Assembly: GCA_002150815.3 (NCBI GenBank) | Contig: NDFF03000001.1 | Location: 372,001 to 436,000 of the forward strand | Direction: 5' to 3' | DNA: 64,000 nt | DNA from: Grammothele lineata | Lineage: Eukaryota; Basidiomycota; Agaricomycetes; Polyporales; Polyporaceae | Part shown: positions 40,987 through 52,014 of the stretch, piece after piece | How positions within the stretch are numbered: position 1 is the stretch's first letter | How the letters are laid out: each line of letters starts with the position of its first letter | Program-made: the position numbers and the translations under genes | Notes under the pieces: generated by a model | Seen by the model: the letters and a program-made list of their open reading frames with translations, nothing else | Databases searched by the model: none | Told to the model about the DNA's origin: nothing

Positions 40987-42528
40987 TCAGAACTCTAGGA
41001 ATTGGTACGCGACCGAGTCAAAGCGCTGCTGGATCGATGGCGGCCGCTCCTCGCGGATGAGCCCAGGGATCTCTTCCGCGGGGGGCAGAGGGAGGTGCGA
41101 GAAGTTGCGCGTATCATCCACAGATGCTACGTGCGGGATGATAGGTGCCTGAATAAATGGAGAAGGGGTCAGCATGAAACCCCTGCCAATGACAACCCGA
41201 AGGAGCGGACAAACCCTGATTTCGCGGCGCTCCAGTGAATCCCAGTCAACTCCGCGGAACCACGGGTGGTCCAAGACATCCTGGGAACCACCGATGAGAT
41301 TCCCCAGCCGCTTGCTGCGGTCCGGGTGGAGGAAGGCCTTGATAATGTCCTTTGACAACGGGTCCACCTCCTTAGGCCAATAGATCTTGCCCTTCAGGAT
41401 CTTCTCGTAGATGCCGTACGCAGTCTCATCGAAGAACGGTGGGTAGCCGACTAGCATCTCGTAGCAGAGGATTCCGCACGCCCACCAGTCCGCCGCCTTC
41501 CCGTGACCGTCCGACTGAATGATCTCCGGTGCAAGGTACTCCGGCGTCCCGCACAATGTCCACGTACGATCGTCCACAATTTTTGCAAAGCCGAAATCGG
41601 TGAGTCGGAGATAGCCGCGAGAGTCTAAGAGGAGGTTCTCGGGCTTAAGGTCCCGATAAATGATGTTGAAGGAGTGAAGGTACTTCAGGGCCAAAATGAT
41701 TGTGGCGAGATAGAAGCGGGTAACGTCGGCAGTAAACCGTTTTGCGCGGCGAAGGTGTGTGAAGAGCTCTCCCCCGGGGACGTAAGACATCAGCATGTAG
41801 ACGTTCAGACTGTCCTGGAAGGTTGCGTAGAGGTCGACGATAAAGGGGTGACGGACGCGTGACAGGATGTACCGCTCGGCATTCACATGCTCGACCTGGC
41901 GCAAGCGGACGATCTCGGTCTTGCGTAACACCTTGAGGGCGAAGCAATTTGACGTAGTATGGGCAGATGAGCCCCGCAGCCGAACGAGGAGCACGCGACC
42001 GAACGTCCCCGTGCCTGCAAGACGTGTCGTTACGACATCTTGCGTGAGCAGAACCGCGTGCCAGGATCAATAGTACTACCCACCGAGAGTACCCTTCACC
42101 TCAAAATCTGTCAACTTCAAGTTCCCCTTTTCCAGATGGGACTGCTCGTCTTCAAGGTGCCGTTGTGGCGGGCGCGGTGAGCTTGCAGAGGGGCGCACAT
42201 CCACATCCATCGTGTCCTGTTGGTGACTACGTCTCCCGTTTCTCGCTTCCGATTCTCTGAGGTGCTGATGGGGTACTGCGGGTTGTATTGGGGCGCTAGG
42301 GCCGCTGTAGCGGGGTTCAGGGTCGACGACGATTGCGGCGTCACCGTCTTCGCTGCGTCCGGGGGAGAGTGGTGGGGTGATTGGGCCGTCACTGAGCATG
42401 CAATCCGAGTCGCGGCGGAAGGCTGCGGCGTCAGGGGTGGTCGCAAGCGCAAGCGCGGTGTGGCTAGGGAGGGAGGCCGAGCGGAAGGCGGGATAGACGG
42501 GGAGGTGGTCCATGTTTCCGGGAGGCAT
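40987..42528 (-). CDS. cAMP-dependent protein kinase catalytic subunit (AGC kinase)
   Basis: Three exons (42528-42084, 42014-41215, 41148-40987) give 468 aa. A ~140-residue low-complexity N-terminal extension is typical of fungal PKA. The kinase domain starts LTDFEVKGTLGTGTFGRV (P-loop), followed by the Lys of NCFALKVLRK, YRDLKPENLLL, LTDFGFAK and the activation loop TWTLCGTPEYLAPE with its phosphorylatable Thr. The AGC C-tail ends FLEF, the hydrophobic FxxF docking end that is characteristic of PKA rather than of kinases with a longer tail. It acts in the cytosol and nucleus under control of the regulatory subunit and cAMP. Confidence 0.93.
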
Positions 42529-43300
42529 TATTATGAGGGGCAGAACAGTAAACGCCAGCTCGCCTGGAAAGCTGGCGGCGGCTGCGATGAGGCGGAGCTG
42601 TCAGCTCAGCGGGAGGAGAGAATCTCCGCACGACACGCACGGAGGAGTTTGAAATGTGGGTGCTTACCGGAACGATGATTAGAGTGGTTGAGTACGAAGG
42701 GCTACAGGTTGGTTTTCAATACATAGAAAGATTGCGCGGCAAAGAGGGGGGTGTGCGCTCGTCGAGGGGTCCGGGGGCTGTCGAGACGCGATGGGATCAA
42801 AGGGCTATGAGGAGAGCAGGGGCAGGGCCGTGATGAGGAGAGTGGGCGATGCGGGCGGGTGGGGGCGGTCTAGGGGCGGGAGGGCGAACGCGCTCTGCGC
42901 GAAGCGGTGAGGGGCGGGCGGATTAGAATACAGGGGTTCTCGAGCGGCGGAGAGGGAGCAGAGAGGCGTGGTCGAGCGCAGCGCTGATCCAAACACCGCG
43001 TCCCTCCTCAGACTCAAACCCCGGACGCGATCTCCCTCCCACGTGCGGCGCCTCTCGCGTGGCGCCCCCTCCCCGTCCCGCCGGCATTTCCTTTCGGCGA
43101 CGACAGCTCCCCTGCGTAATGAGGCCGCCTCCGCCTCAGCCGTCGTCCATTCGCCCCGGCTACACGTTCGCTCGCTCGCATCGCACCCGCCACGTGTGCA
43201 ATTTTGTGCCAAAGTGTCCAATCGATCGAGCAACTACCGATACATACATATGATGAACTATAACCCCTACAGAACGTGCAACGAACTCGAGTCCCGGCCG
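42529..43300. other. Promoter-side interval of the PKA gene
   Basis: 772 bp upstream of PKA and downstream of the LigB gene, both on the minus strand. GC-rich with pyrimidine-skewed patches. No further gene seen. Confidence 0.5.
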
Positions 43301-44527
43301 TCAAGGATCGAACGCAAACGTCGGTGCACCGTATATCGCAGACACAATCTTCACGTCCACATTCTCGCCTCCGGCCCCGGCTGCCACGTACAGCGGAACA
43401 AAGTGGTCGGGATGGCCGCCATGTGCGGCAACGAAACCTCGGTGGTTCGTTAAGTCGATCATAGCCTTCTTTCGTGTAGCAGGCTAAATGAGAACGAAAT
43501 GGGCATGTCAGGGGCCGTCCCTTCAAGCGAATTCTACGGGAACCCACGTCTTTGATAGCAACCGCGTCCAGGGTAGCCTGCCAAAAGTCTTTGACAAGGC
43601 TGTTTGCGTTCTCCTCGGAGAATGAACTGAAGTCTCGGAGATTATGCACAAGCAAGCCGCCGGAGAGCACGAGGATTCCCTCAGTCCTGTTTCAAAGGCA
43701 ATCAGCGTCGACGTCACACAGGCCGGAAGAACCATCCCCCAGTCACCTTAAGGCCTGCACAATTTCACCGATCGCCCAATTCTTCTTCGGGTCTAAGCTC
43801 GAGTCGATCGAGACCTGCACGACCGGGACGCTCGTGAACTCCTCCCCAAGCATGAGCCTGAATGGGACGAAGACACCGTGGTCAAGTCCGGGGCCGCTGA
43901 ACCCACGGCCATCCATTCCCCGGGCTTCCGTCCTCGGGCTCAACCGCGCCAGCTGTCCGGCCTGTGAACAACATGTCAGGACGGTGCGGAGAACGGGTGT
44001 TTCAATTATTACGCCGACCTTCTTGAAGAGATCCAGGACGCGCTGCGATAACTCGTGATCGCCGCGTGACTTGAATTTGAGCTGGTACAGAGACGGCGGG
44101 AAGCCGTAGTAGTCCATCAAGAGAGGATTCTCGTCCCCGTAATCCGTGACTGCACACAGACGCTCCCTGAGTCAAGGTTTAATAAACATGTGGCTGGCAT
44201 GGAAGACGCACTCAGCCGTTCTCCGGAAGTGTCCCAGTGGGCGCTGAAAACGACAATCCCCTTGGGGTTGTACTTGGAAAGTAGCGCCGGACCGAAGTCC
44301 TTCAGGAACTGGGCTAGCGGCCCGTTGGGTCCTTGTAGCCCCATAATTCCGGACATCCTTCCCCCAGCGGCCTCGCTAGGTGGAAAAGCCAGCGCTGGTG
44401 AGCCGTGCCCGAAGAAGAACGCAGGAATCTTTTCTGGCGTGGCGGGGAGTTCGTCGAGAGCCTTGCGCCATTCCGCCTGGGTCTTGGGAAAGGTAACGTT
44501 TCCGGTTCCATTGGTGGAGGAAGACAT
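43301..44527 (-). CDS. LigB-type extradiol ring-cleavage dioxygenase (4,5-DOPA dioxygenase-like)
   Basis: Metal-dependent aromatic ring-opening enzyme of the LigB superfamily. Four exons (44527-44212, 44149-43747, 43686-43548, 43483-43301) give 346 aa with closed phases. Metal and active-site blocks: FFFGHGSPALAF, VVFSAHWDTSGE, TDYGDENPLLMDYYGFP, GLDHGVFVPFRLM and the late GGHPDHFVPLYVA. These match plant and fungal DODA-like proteins. A hydrophobic open segment continues upstream of the ATG in frame (LQRVLFFVLSVLSAIILL) but has no ATG, so I start at 44527; a membrane-anchored or signal-bearing longer form from an upstream exon remains possible. The substrate cannot be told from sequence. Confidence 0.88.
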
Positions 44528-45248
44528 GGTGACGGCGGCTGAAAATGGCCCGAGAGCACGAGGAAACAGAGATCTGAAGCGCAGCAAGATGATAGCTGAC
44601 AGTACTGATAGGACGAAGAAGAGTACACGTTGGAGTGTAGCCACGGTAGCTAGATTCCGATAGGAGAGCCTTGTATGTACGGCGACGGTAGTGTTTATAC
44701 TTTGGAGCAGTGCTCCCAGTGAACTATATAGACGTGATTTTAGCTTACGAGTGCAGTATGACACGGCTGACTGTCAGATCTTCCAGCTGCCTATTATATT
44801 CGGGCTATGGAGCTATTGAATTTCAGACGCCGATGATTTCGGAAGTCATAATGTACTATCCAGCGAGGGCGCTTGTCGAGCGGGACCCAAAGATTACGTC
44901 GCCATGATTACTCGACCATTACTTAAGACGTGCCAGCCATCCCCGGGCCAGTCATCCACACTGTACAAAGCTCATCAAGCTTATTCGCAAAAGTGATCTA
45001 GTAGTACCAGTGAGAAAGGTAGTAGGTCAAAGCTGGCTGACCTTAGACCTCTAAGTAGAGGCCTATCCAAGGGGGACGGACGGCCATGCTAACTTGAAGC
45101 ATTCTATTTCAGCCACAATATACTCCATCACTGGCATGAACGAGCCTCATGTCATGGAAATGATATCACATCCTGTCGGGGCTGCGGCGTCTTCAAAGAT
45201 TTCGAAGGAAATCGTGTCTCGTGACATCTCGATAAGACCGCTTCGTCC
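44528..45248. other. Intergenic region
   Basis: Between the LigB gene start and the 3' end of the first esterase copy. AT-rich relative to genes; no feature identified. Confidence 0.5.
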
Positions 45249-46658
45249 TCATGCCCTCTTCTGTGCAAGGAGCCACTGAAGCCCTTCGCGCTCATCCGTA
45301 TACACTTGTTCTGTAATCTTCAGCGCCGGGATCACGTAGTACGTCCCGTGGAATATTCCTGGATATCTAAAGCCTGTATTAGTGGACAAGTTGCCATCAA
45401 TGCATCGGACTACTTACTCAACGAGTTTAGTAGGGATGCCAGCCTTTCGTAAGACGCCCTCGTATGCAACGCCGTCGTCTCTCAACACGTCCAGCTGCAT
45501 GACTTGGATGAAAGCTGGTGGGAGGTCCATATGCGATGAAGCGATCAATGGTGATATCCGGACGTCCGTCGCGGGTGCGTCGTAGAGGTCTAACATGTCC
45601 TAGATGAGAAGTTGATCGGACCGTGTCAGTTGAAAGAAATCTACCATAATAAACTTTCAACAAGTCAGGCGGGAGCGTCAGGGAGGTCTTAACGGTCTCT
45701 AACGATGGTGGCTTGATCTTGAGTCTATACGTCACAATGCACATCAACGAGCGATTTCTGGAGAAGCCTGTGGGTGCACACGTACTCCTCCGGCCACGCC
45801 TCTGTATGGGCAGTGACAGGTTCTCTCAGATATTGCCCAGTGAGTGGTGTATCCGCAAAGAATGGATCGTCGCGTGCATTGAGGGCAACTGCTGCAGACA
45901 GATTCCCCCCCCGCGGAGTCTCCGCCGACGAGGAAACCCTTACTGCATGAGCCTTTGAAAGATTGCGCATGATTTACAACCTATGCGAGCAAGTTGTGTG
46001 TGAATAACGATTAACGGCGTCTCTCAGAAATATACGAACCCATCGCAGAGCTGCGTAGCTGTCCTCGAAAGCGGTCGGAAACTTGTGCTCGGGAGCGAGT
46101 CTAGGATGTGGCATATAATTCCGAGAAAACGATAGGCGAATGTGACGAACAGACCTGTATTCGACATTGAAGATAACGATCTGAAGGTCGACGCATAGGG
46201 TGCGGAGATGGCCGTCATCCAAACCAATACTGCTGGTTACCCAGCCTGACCTACCATCAGTCCCAGCGTTATAGGGTTGAAACTGCCACGACGTACCGCC
46301 ACCATGATACCAGACGAGCACAGGGTATGTGGGACCTCCTGCATTTCCTACAGGCGAGAGGCAGCGGACGTTGATCTCTCCACCTTCCACTGAGATGGCT
46401 TTGTCAATGGCGATATACTGGTCGGCTAAGACACGAGGAGGGTGAGATGTGGAACTGAGCCAGCAATGTCGATGACGACGTACCTGGAGGACTCCGTTCT
46501 TCCCAATACTTGATCCACGGGGTAACAGCCGCTTGCGATGCCTCACGAACGTACTGGTAGAAGGGCACATTGTCAAGTGGCGGTGGCAGTAGCCCGTTGA
46601 AAGCAGGGTTCGACGCGACGACTTGAGCAAGCTCAGGATCCATATTCGCAGTATTCAT
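45249..46658 (-). pseudogene. HSL/GDXG-family esterase, copy 1, with a poly-G frameshift in the nucleophile motif
   Basis: Alpha/beta hydrolase related to arylacetamide deacetylase and hormone-sensitive lipase. It parallels copy 2 throughout: MDPELAQVVASNPAFN start, oxyanion-hole YHGGGW after splicing, NVEYRLAPEHKFPTAFEDSY, nucleophile region KGFLVGGDSAGG, GQYLREPVTAH, the catalytic Asp in QLDVLRDDGVAYE and the His in YPGIFHGTYYV. Between GDSAGG and NLSAAVALNARDD the reading frame changes at a run of eight G (45905-45912, written as C on the plus strand); seven would keep it open. So the copy is either a recent pseudogene or intact with a homopolymer sequencing error. All other exons and splice sites look functional. 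Marked pseudogene provisionally. Confidence 0.65.
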
Positions 46659-47113
46659 AGCGAATTGAACAGAAATTAGGTGAAGGGGTAGGTGGCAAGG
46701 TCAGTGAGAGGTGACGTCTTTTGTACCTGTACACCTAGCCCCACTTTACGTCCGTAGAAGCAGGCATTAATTTGGGTTCGCGGTGAGGGTCAGCTGAGTA
46801 ATGACTGCGTATGATTTCTTGTCCGGTCGGAAAAGAGCATTTTTAAGTAAATGTTAGGCACGTTGGAGATCTAGGCACTCACGACAAGCCGCATAAATCA
46901 TACGCATCTAATGTTCTCTGAACCATAGAGAGCGGTAAACACACTGGACACAATCAAATGCCGAGTATTCGAGCTATTCCCATCCATCGCTCAATATAGA
47001 CGAAGAGCTCGCCAAAAAGTGCACCATATATGATACCACGGACGTTGATACAAGTACACACCGAACGTCATATTGGGAACGTCCGGTGACCATGATGTAT
47101 GTATACTTCAAAG
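46659..47113. other. Spacer between the esterase copies
   Basis: 455 bp with no recognised gene; presumably the promoter of copy 1 and the 3' UTR of copy 2. Confidence 0.5.
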
Positions 47114-48533
47114 TCATGCTCGCTGCTGATCAAGAAGCCACTGTAATCCTTCACACTCATCACGATAGATCTGCTCTGTAATCTTCAAAGCAGGTACCAC
47201 GTAGTGGGTAGCATGGAATATTCCCGGGTACCTAAGGCGAATGAGTTGAGACGCTTAAATCGGGATGTCCTAGCACTTACTCTGTAATTCTTGTAGCGAC
47301 ACCAGCCTTCTGCAGAAGCTTCTCATAAGCAACACCGTCATCCCTCAGGACATCGAGTTGCATGACTTGAATGTACGCCGGCGGAAGGCCAGAGTGCGAC
47401 TTGGCGACCAACGGCGAAAGGCGAACGTCTGTCGGGGGTGCACTGTATAAATCTGTTACATCGGAGATAATATGTTAGATAGTGGCGTCTCCAGACTAGG
47501 AGAATTACCATAGTATGTCATCATCGCGCTGGGCGGAAGCAATATCGATGTTTTAGTCGTCTCCCACGAGGTTGGCTTCATCTTAAGCCTATGTGTTGCG
47601 GGAAAATTGAGCCGGCGCTATACAGGGTTGCAGGACACCTACGTACTCTTCGGGCCACGCATCGACATGAGCGGTGACAGGTTCTCTCAAGTATTGCCCA
47701 GTGAGTGGTGTATCCGCAAACGACGGATCATCGCGTGCTTTGAGGGCAACGGCCGCAGACAGGCCTCCACCCGCGGAGTCTCCGCCGACGAGGAAGCCCT
47801 TGGTGAGGGAACCGCCGAAGGACACTGCATTCTTTGCGATCTGATCGGGCGTGCGGAACATCAGTGCGGGGTTTCGCAGCGGATTCAAAACACGGACCCA
47901 TCGGAGAGCTTCATAGCTGTCGTCAAACGGCGTTGGGAATTTGTGCTCTGGGGACAATCTGGGATGCGCTACATGAGCTCACTCGCTCGCTTTGGTATTC
48001 GGATAGCGTACCTATATTCGACATTGAAGACCACAAGCTGAAGCTCAACACACAGAGTGCGGAGGTGGATGTCGTCTAGATGGGTACTTCCGATAACCCA
48101 ACCTAACGTGCTATCAGCACTGGCGCTACATGACCTGGATAGCGCCAACATACCGCCACCGTGATACCAGACGAGCACAGGGTACGTGGAACTCTCTGAA
48201 CCCCCTGCGGGTACTATGCAGCGGATATCTATTTCTCCACCTTCAACAGGTATTGTCTTATTGATGATGGCGTACTTGTCGACTGAGAGACGAAAAGACA
48301 GCGTGAGTGACAGCGAACATTACTACAGTCGCTGACATACCAGGAGGTGTCCGTTCTTCCCAATATTTGAACCACGGGGTAAACGCTACCAGAGAGATGT
48401 CTCGGAGGTGTTGATGAATAGGCACGCCGTCGGGTGGCGATGGCCACGGTTGGTTCAGAACGGGGTTCGACGTGATGACCTGAGCAAGCTCAGGATCCAT
48501 CTTGTCCCAGTCAGATGCTGATAGAGCAGTCAT
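47114..48533 (-). CDS. HSL/GDXG-family esterase, copy 2, apparently intact
   Basis: Same family as the neighbouring copy and clearly its tandem duplicate. It starts MTALSASDWDKMDPELAQVI with exon 1 48533-48341. Motifs in order: YHGGGW (oxyanion hole, formed across an intron), NVEYRLSPEHKFPTPFDDSY, the nucleophile serine in LVGGDSAGGGLSAAVALK, GQYLREPVTAHVDAWPEEY, the Asp in MQLDVLRDDGVAYE and the His in YPGIFHATHYVVPALKITEQ. All triad members are present and frames are open through the long central exon (about 47959-47650). No signal peptide is visible, so it is probably cytosolic. Substrates of this family are short-acyl esters or amides; nothing here narrows it. Confidence 0.82.
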
Positions 48534-49083
48534 CGCCAGTAGAGGGTAAGCGTAGGATGCGAAGCTAGAGTCCGGTGAATGGTTGAGCCTTGTGTTTGCT
48601 CACTCCACGTCAACCGTGGGGGTGGGTATTTATCTCAGCGGCCACTACATGTCAGCTGAGTGATGGTCCACTGGTTCTGAAAAGGCCGTCTTGAGGTTCG
48701 GGAACTTCTCGACTGAACAGATGCTCATGTTGACATGAAACTCGGAAGGTGGGCTGGTGGGATCAAGATGTGTGAGAGCGGGGCCCTACATCGTTAGGGG
48801 ATACGTGTTCACCTTTGACATATTAGTTCGGTCTTCGTCTCAGGTCCCGATGCTTACGTCTGAGATCTAAGGTCTTACCATGGGAAGACAGGTATTCGTG
48901 GCATACCCGTGCTACCCGGCACGCGTATGCGGTTGGATATTCCCTTGCAGCCAACTAGTTCGACCATGTCTGAGAGTCAGGAATCCACTTAGCCCTGTGC
49001 ATATAACAAAACAGTTAGAGAGAAAAGAGCCTGTATAACCAGCGAAAACGTACCTTTCCCAAGCCTCTAACCTCCTGTAGGGC

Positions 49084-49313
49084 CATGGACTCTAATTTGA
49101 AGATTGGCAAGTTGGAATTATTGACAGCCAGAGCGGAGTTCAACCACAAGTCCGACGGGCCCAAAGTGCTACGAGAAGCCACGCGGGTATGTGGGAGCGC
49201 ATGACCTCATTCCGCACTACATCAATCAGAGGATTGGAAGCGAAGACGTGGCTCTGAGGGAGAAGCTGGCAGAAGCAGATGAAATACGAACATACGAAAC
49301 GGCGCAGTTGTGA
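49084..49313 (+). pseudogene. Orphan coding-like fragment with an internal frame change
   Basis: The ATG at 49084 opens MDSNLKIGKLELLTARAEFN and runs to VLREATR. The next frame then gives HDLIPHYINQRIGSEDVALR and KLAEADEIRTYETAQL before a stop at 49313. Composition is protein-like on both sides of the junction. A 43-nt GTATGT...CAG intron would also join the frames but would delete the HDLIPHYINQ part. I do not recognise it. It may be a remnant of a larger gene. Confidence 0.35.
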
Positions 49314-49759
49314 TAACTAGTTATGGTCGGCCACGGAGACTATGACCAGTCGGGGTCGCGGCAAAGTCAGGAGGACGTTCCGGTTTTCTACCTAAGTAGA
49401 CGCCGGCAAAGTACATCGGCCCGAGGGTAGCGCGCGGCCCGATCGCCTCACCAATGGCTGCCAGGACGGTTCGTCTGAACGATTCGTCAGCGACAACATC
49501 AGCAAATTGGCTGCACGTTTGACAATGGTTTGTAACTCGTTGTAACATAGAGCAGGCCGTTATAATACTTCATATGTACAGACGCTGAATGGTGGCCGGC
49601 CTTTGGTCTTCTACTGATTCTCGTATAGCAATATAATTTATTACAGAACTTCATGGGCAGAATGATCGTGGGGCGGCCATACCGCGCTGCTCGTATGACG
49701 GTGCGTTGTCGTCGCTCGCGGCGCGTGTGACAGTGCGTCATCATTCTGCAGTGGGTATA

Positions 49760-49887
49760 TGGTCACTCGTGGCCATACGCAAGTGAGGGTATGCTCACGC
49801 GCGACCATTCCAGAGGGGCTGAGTGATCACGCGCTGCCATTCCCAAGGGACTGATTGACGGCGCGCGGCCATCCTTGGCTGCTTGTA
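49760..49887. repeat. Degenerate tandem repeat, 32-bp period, four units
   Basis: Units begin at 49760, 49792, 49824 and 49856. Each has the order TGNTCAC/TGACGG, then CGYG-type bases, then NNCCAT at offset about 12-17, then a purine-rich end (aagtgaggg, agaggggctg, caagggactg). The spacing is exactly 32 bp for the first three steps. The third and fourth units have diverged most. Confidence 0.75.
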
Positions 49888-52014
49888 CGACCAATTAATG
49901 GTCAACTATAGCCTGATGTGGCCAAACACCAAAGCACACCGTATAATCCTAGGTGCTGATTGACCAGACGGAGGGGCGCGATTTACCATCGTCCGAAAAC
50001 AGTGGTATATTGGTAGTATCCGTAAGATAAAACAGGGCAAGCAGCGCTACAATACGCGACTAGGGGTCACAGCACACTCTGTGATCACGGTCTCACCCGA
50101 TGCCCAGCCGGCGCGCCCGCACAGCGCGTGACAACACAGAGGTCCTGTTTCTGCACTGCGGCTAAACACCTCAGCGCGTTCAGCATCTTCGACGCGGTGG
50201 AGCACGCCGTCAGACGAGGTTGCGGCGGCGAACGGCAGGGATTGGCCCTGCTCACGCCCGAGCACGCTTGCGTGATGCGCGCGAAAGAGCGTGAGCGCCT
50301 CGTCGATGTCGCGCGGAGGACCCGGGTCCCTACCAGTGAACTCACCGTCGAACCCGTAACAGGGGCTGCTTGTGGTCGCAGTGATGTTCACAACGATCGG
50401 CGTGGGCTATCCCAGGGCCTCGGGGAGGTCGCAACAGCGGGAGCGATGTTAGCACGGTCCGCTGGGCCTGGAGCACCCGCACGGTTTGCCCTGGCAAGTA
50501 TTGAGTCAAATGGATGTGAGCACCAGAAACGCGTGTACGCGATGAGAATACTTACAAGAATACCTAACATCGTGGGGAGTTGACACCGGACGGCGTCCGA
50601 ATTATAATGCGGGATATGCACGAGATTAGATCAGCTTAGATAACAACAGAGGAATTGATACGACGCACCATCGGAAGGAGCGGCGCTGAGCCGAGCACTG
50701 CAGACACAAGCGAGGATTAGGGAACAATAAAGTAGAAAAAAAGACGTCGGTAAGTATGTGTATGGACCGAAGACAATTGGGGTGTAGCACGCACGTAGAT
50801 ATGAGGTGAGCGAGTCTTGCGCAGGAAGCCCGTATGGTGCGCGCGAGCGATGGAGGCAAAGGTCGAGTACTCGAACAGGGAATGACTCACGAGGTATATA
50901 TTCGCCATTCCAAGCACACGAATAGGCGTGGTGCAGCCAGCGCTGACATGCAGGAGTTCAAAGAGAGGGAACGAATACCGAGCGTTATCGACGCATACAG
51001 TGGGCCTAGAGAGGATATAACTCACAATTTACCCTCAAAACAGTCTAACTAGCATGATAAGCGTCTGTTAGCCAAGCACCCGTCTCGCTGAGAGGACAGA
51101 GGCCGGTAAGTGAATAGCGGGTATCAGAGACGGGTGTACATACTAGTCGACGGAAAACTGGGCTGACGTACTACGGAGACTTAGCGTGGGGACAGTGAGG
51201 AGGCGACACCACAGCGAGAGAGGCGGCGAGAAGCGGGGGGATGCAGGGCGGGGACCAGCTGGGGCAAGAGACGTTCATGTTGAAGGGCGAAGGCAAAGTG
51301 TCAAGTCAGGGTGAAGCGCACTTGAGGATGTTTATATACCTATGGACGGGCAGAGTGGACGTATCAGGGCAAAGGGCTTCATGTGGGCTGGAGATCGAGG
51401 ACACAAAGGAAAAGGAGGGCGACGAAGGCAGAGGAAGGGCACTCGGATGACGCGATGACGTCGCGCGAGTTTTTGCAGTGACGCGGCGCGCGCCGCGCGT
51501 TCGTCACATGACCGCGGTGCAGCCCTCGCCTCCGACTTCTAGCTGCGACCCTTACCCCCTTTCCTTCCTGTGCCCCTACGCAAGGGCGGTATAGTGTAGC
51601 ATTTACATGTGATTTTGAATATTCGAGCACTCCAAATACCCCCATACATCATGGGCAGTGGCCGTGACAGGCCGTATTTGGCCATTGTATGGTCTGTATT
51701 TTGCCCACACGCTGTAGTACTACCATTGCACTACCATATAACATCAGTCCCGTTGAATGTTGACCATACTACACCCGCACCCGCGACGTCTGGTCATACA
51801 CCGTGTGGACCTGCGATGTATGACCGGCGTGCGGTCATTCCCCGCGGCGTCAGCTGAGCGCCGGCCGAGCACCGCCATACCCGGGAGGGCGCTCTAACGC
51901 GTTGTATGCTTGCAGCCAATTTGCTGATGAATAGCGTGGGCTGCTCAAGCTCCCGGACTCTTGCACCATCCTCCACACGCTCAGAATCGTTCAAGGTTTC
52001 AAAATTTCATCTTC

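Larger units (their letters stand above)
48534..52014. other. 3.5-kb gene-poor interval with coding-like fragments and repeats
   Basis: No complete gene found. It contains a coding-like fragment at 49084-49313, a 32-bp tandem repeat at 49760-49887, purine-rich DNA at about 50640-51450, a GC palindrome near 51483-51500, and further gccat/gaccat-rich sequence at 51640-51850. A minus-strand open region (50391-50047) has protein-like composition but no family. I would treat this as accessory or decaying sequence. Confidence 0.5.

Noticed and set aside
44528..44764. In-frame hydrophobic extension upstream of the LigB-type dioxygenase
   Set aside because: No ATG in the extension; a membrane anchor would need an unseen upstream exon.
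49760..49887. CRISPR-like interpretation of the 32-bp repeat
   Set aside because: Units are contiguous with no spacers, only four and degenerate, and the genome is eukaryotic.
50047..50621. Minus-strand frames with protein-like composition (GFDGEFTGRDPG; MLGILVSILIAYTRFWCSHP)
   Set aside because: No splice-consistent join and no recognisable family.
50626..51450. Purine-rich interval as a possible satellite or centromere piece
   Set aside because: No periodicity beyond base skew could be seen.
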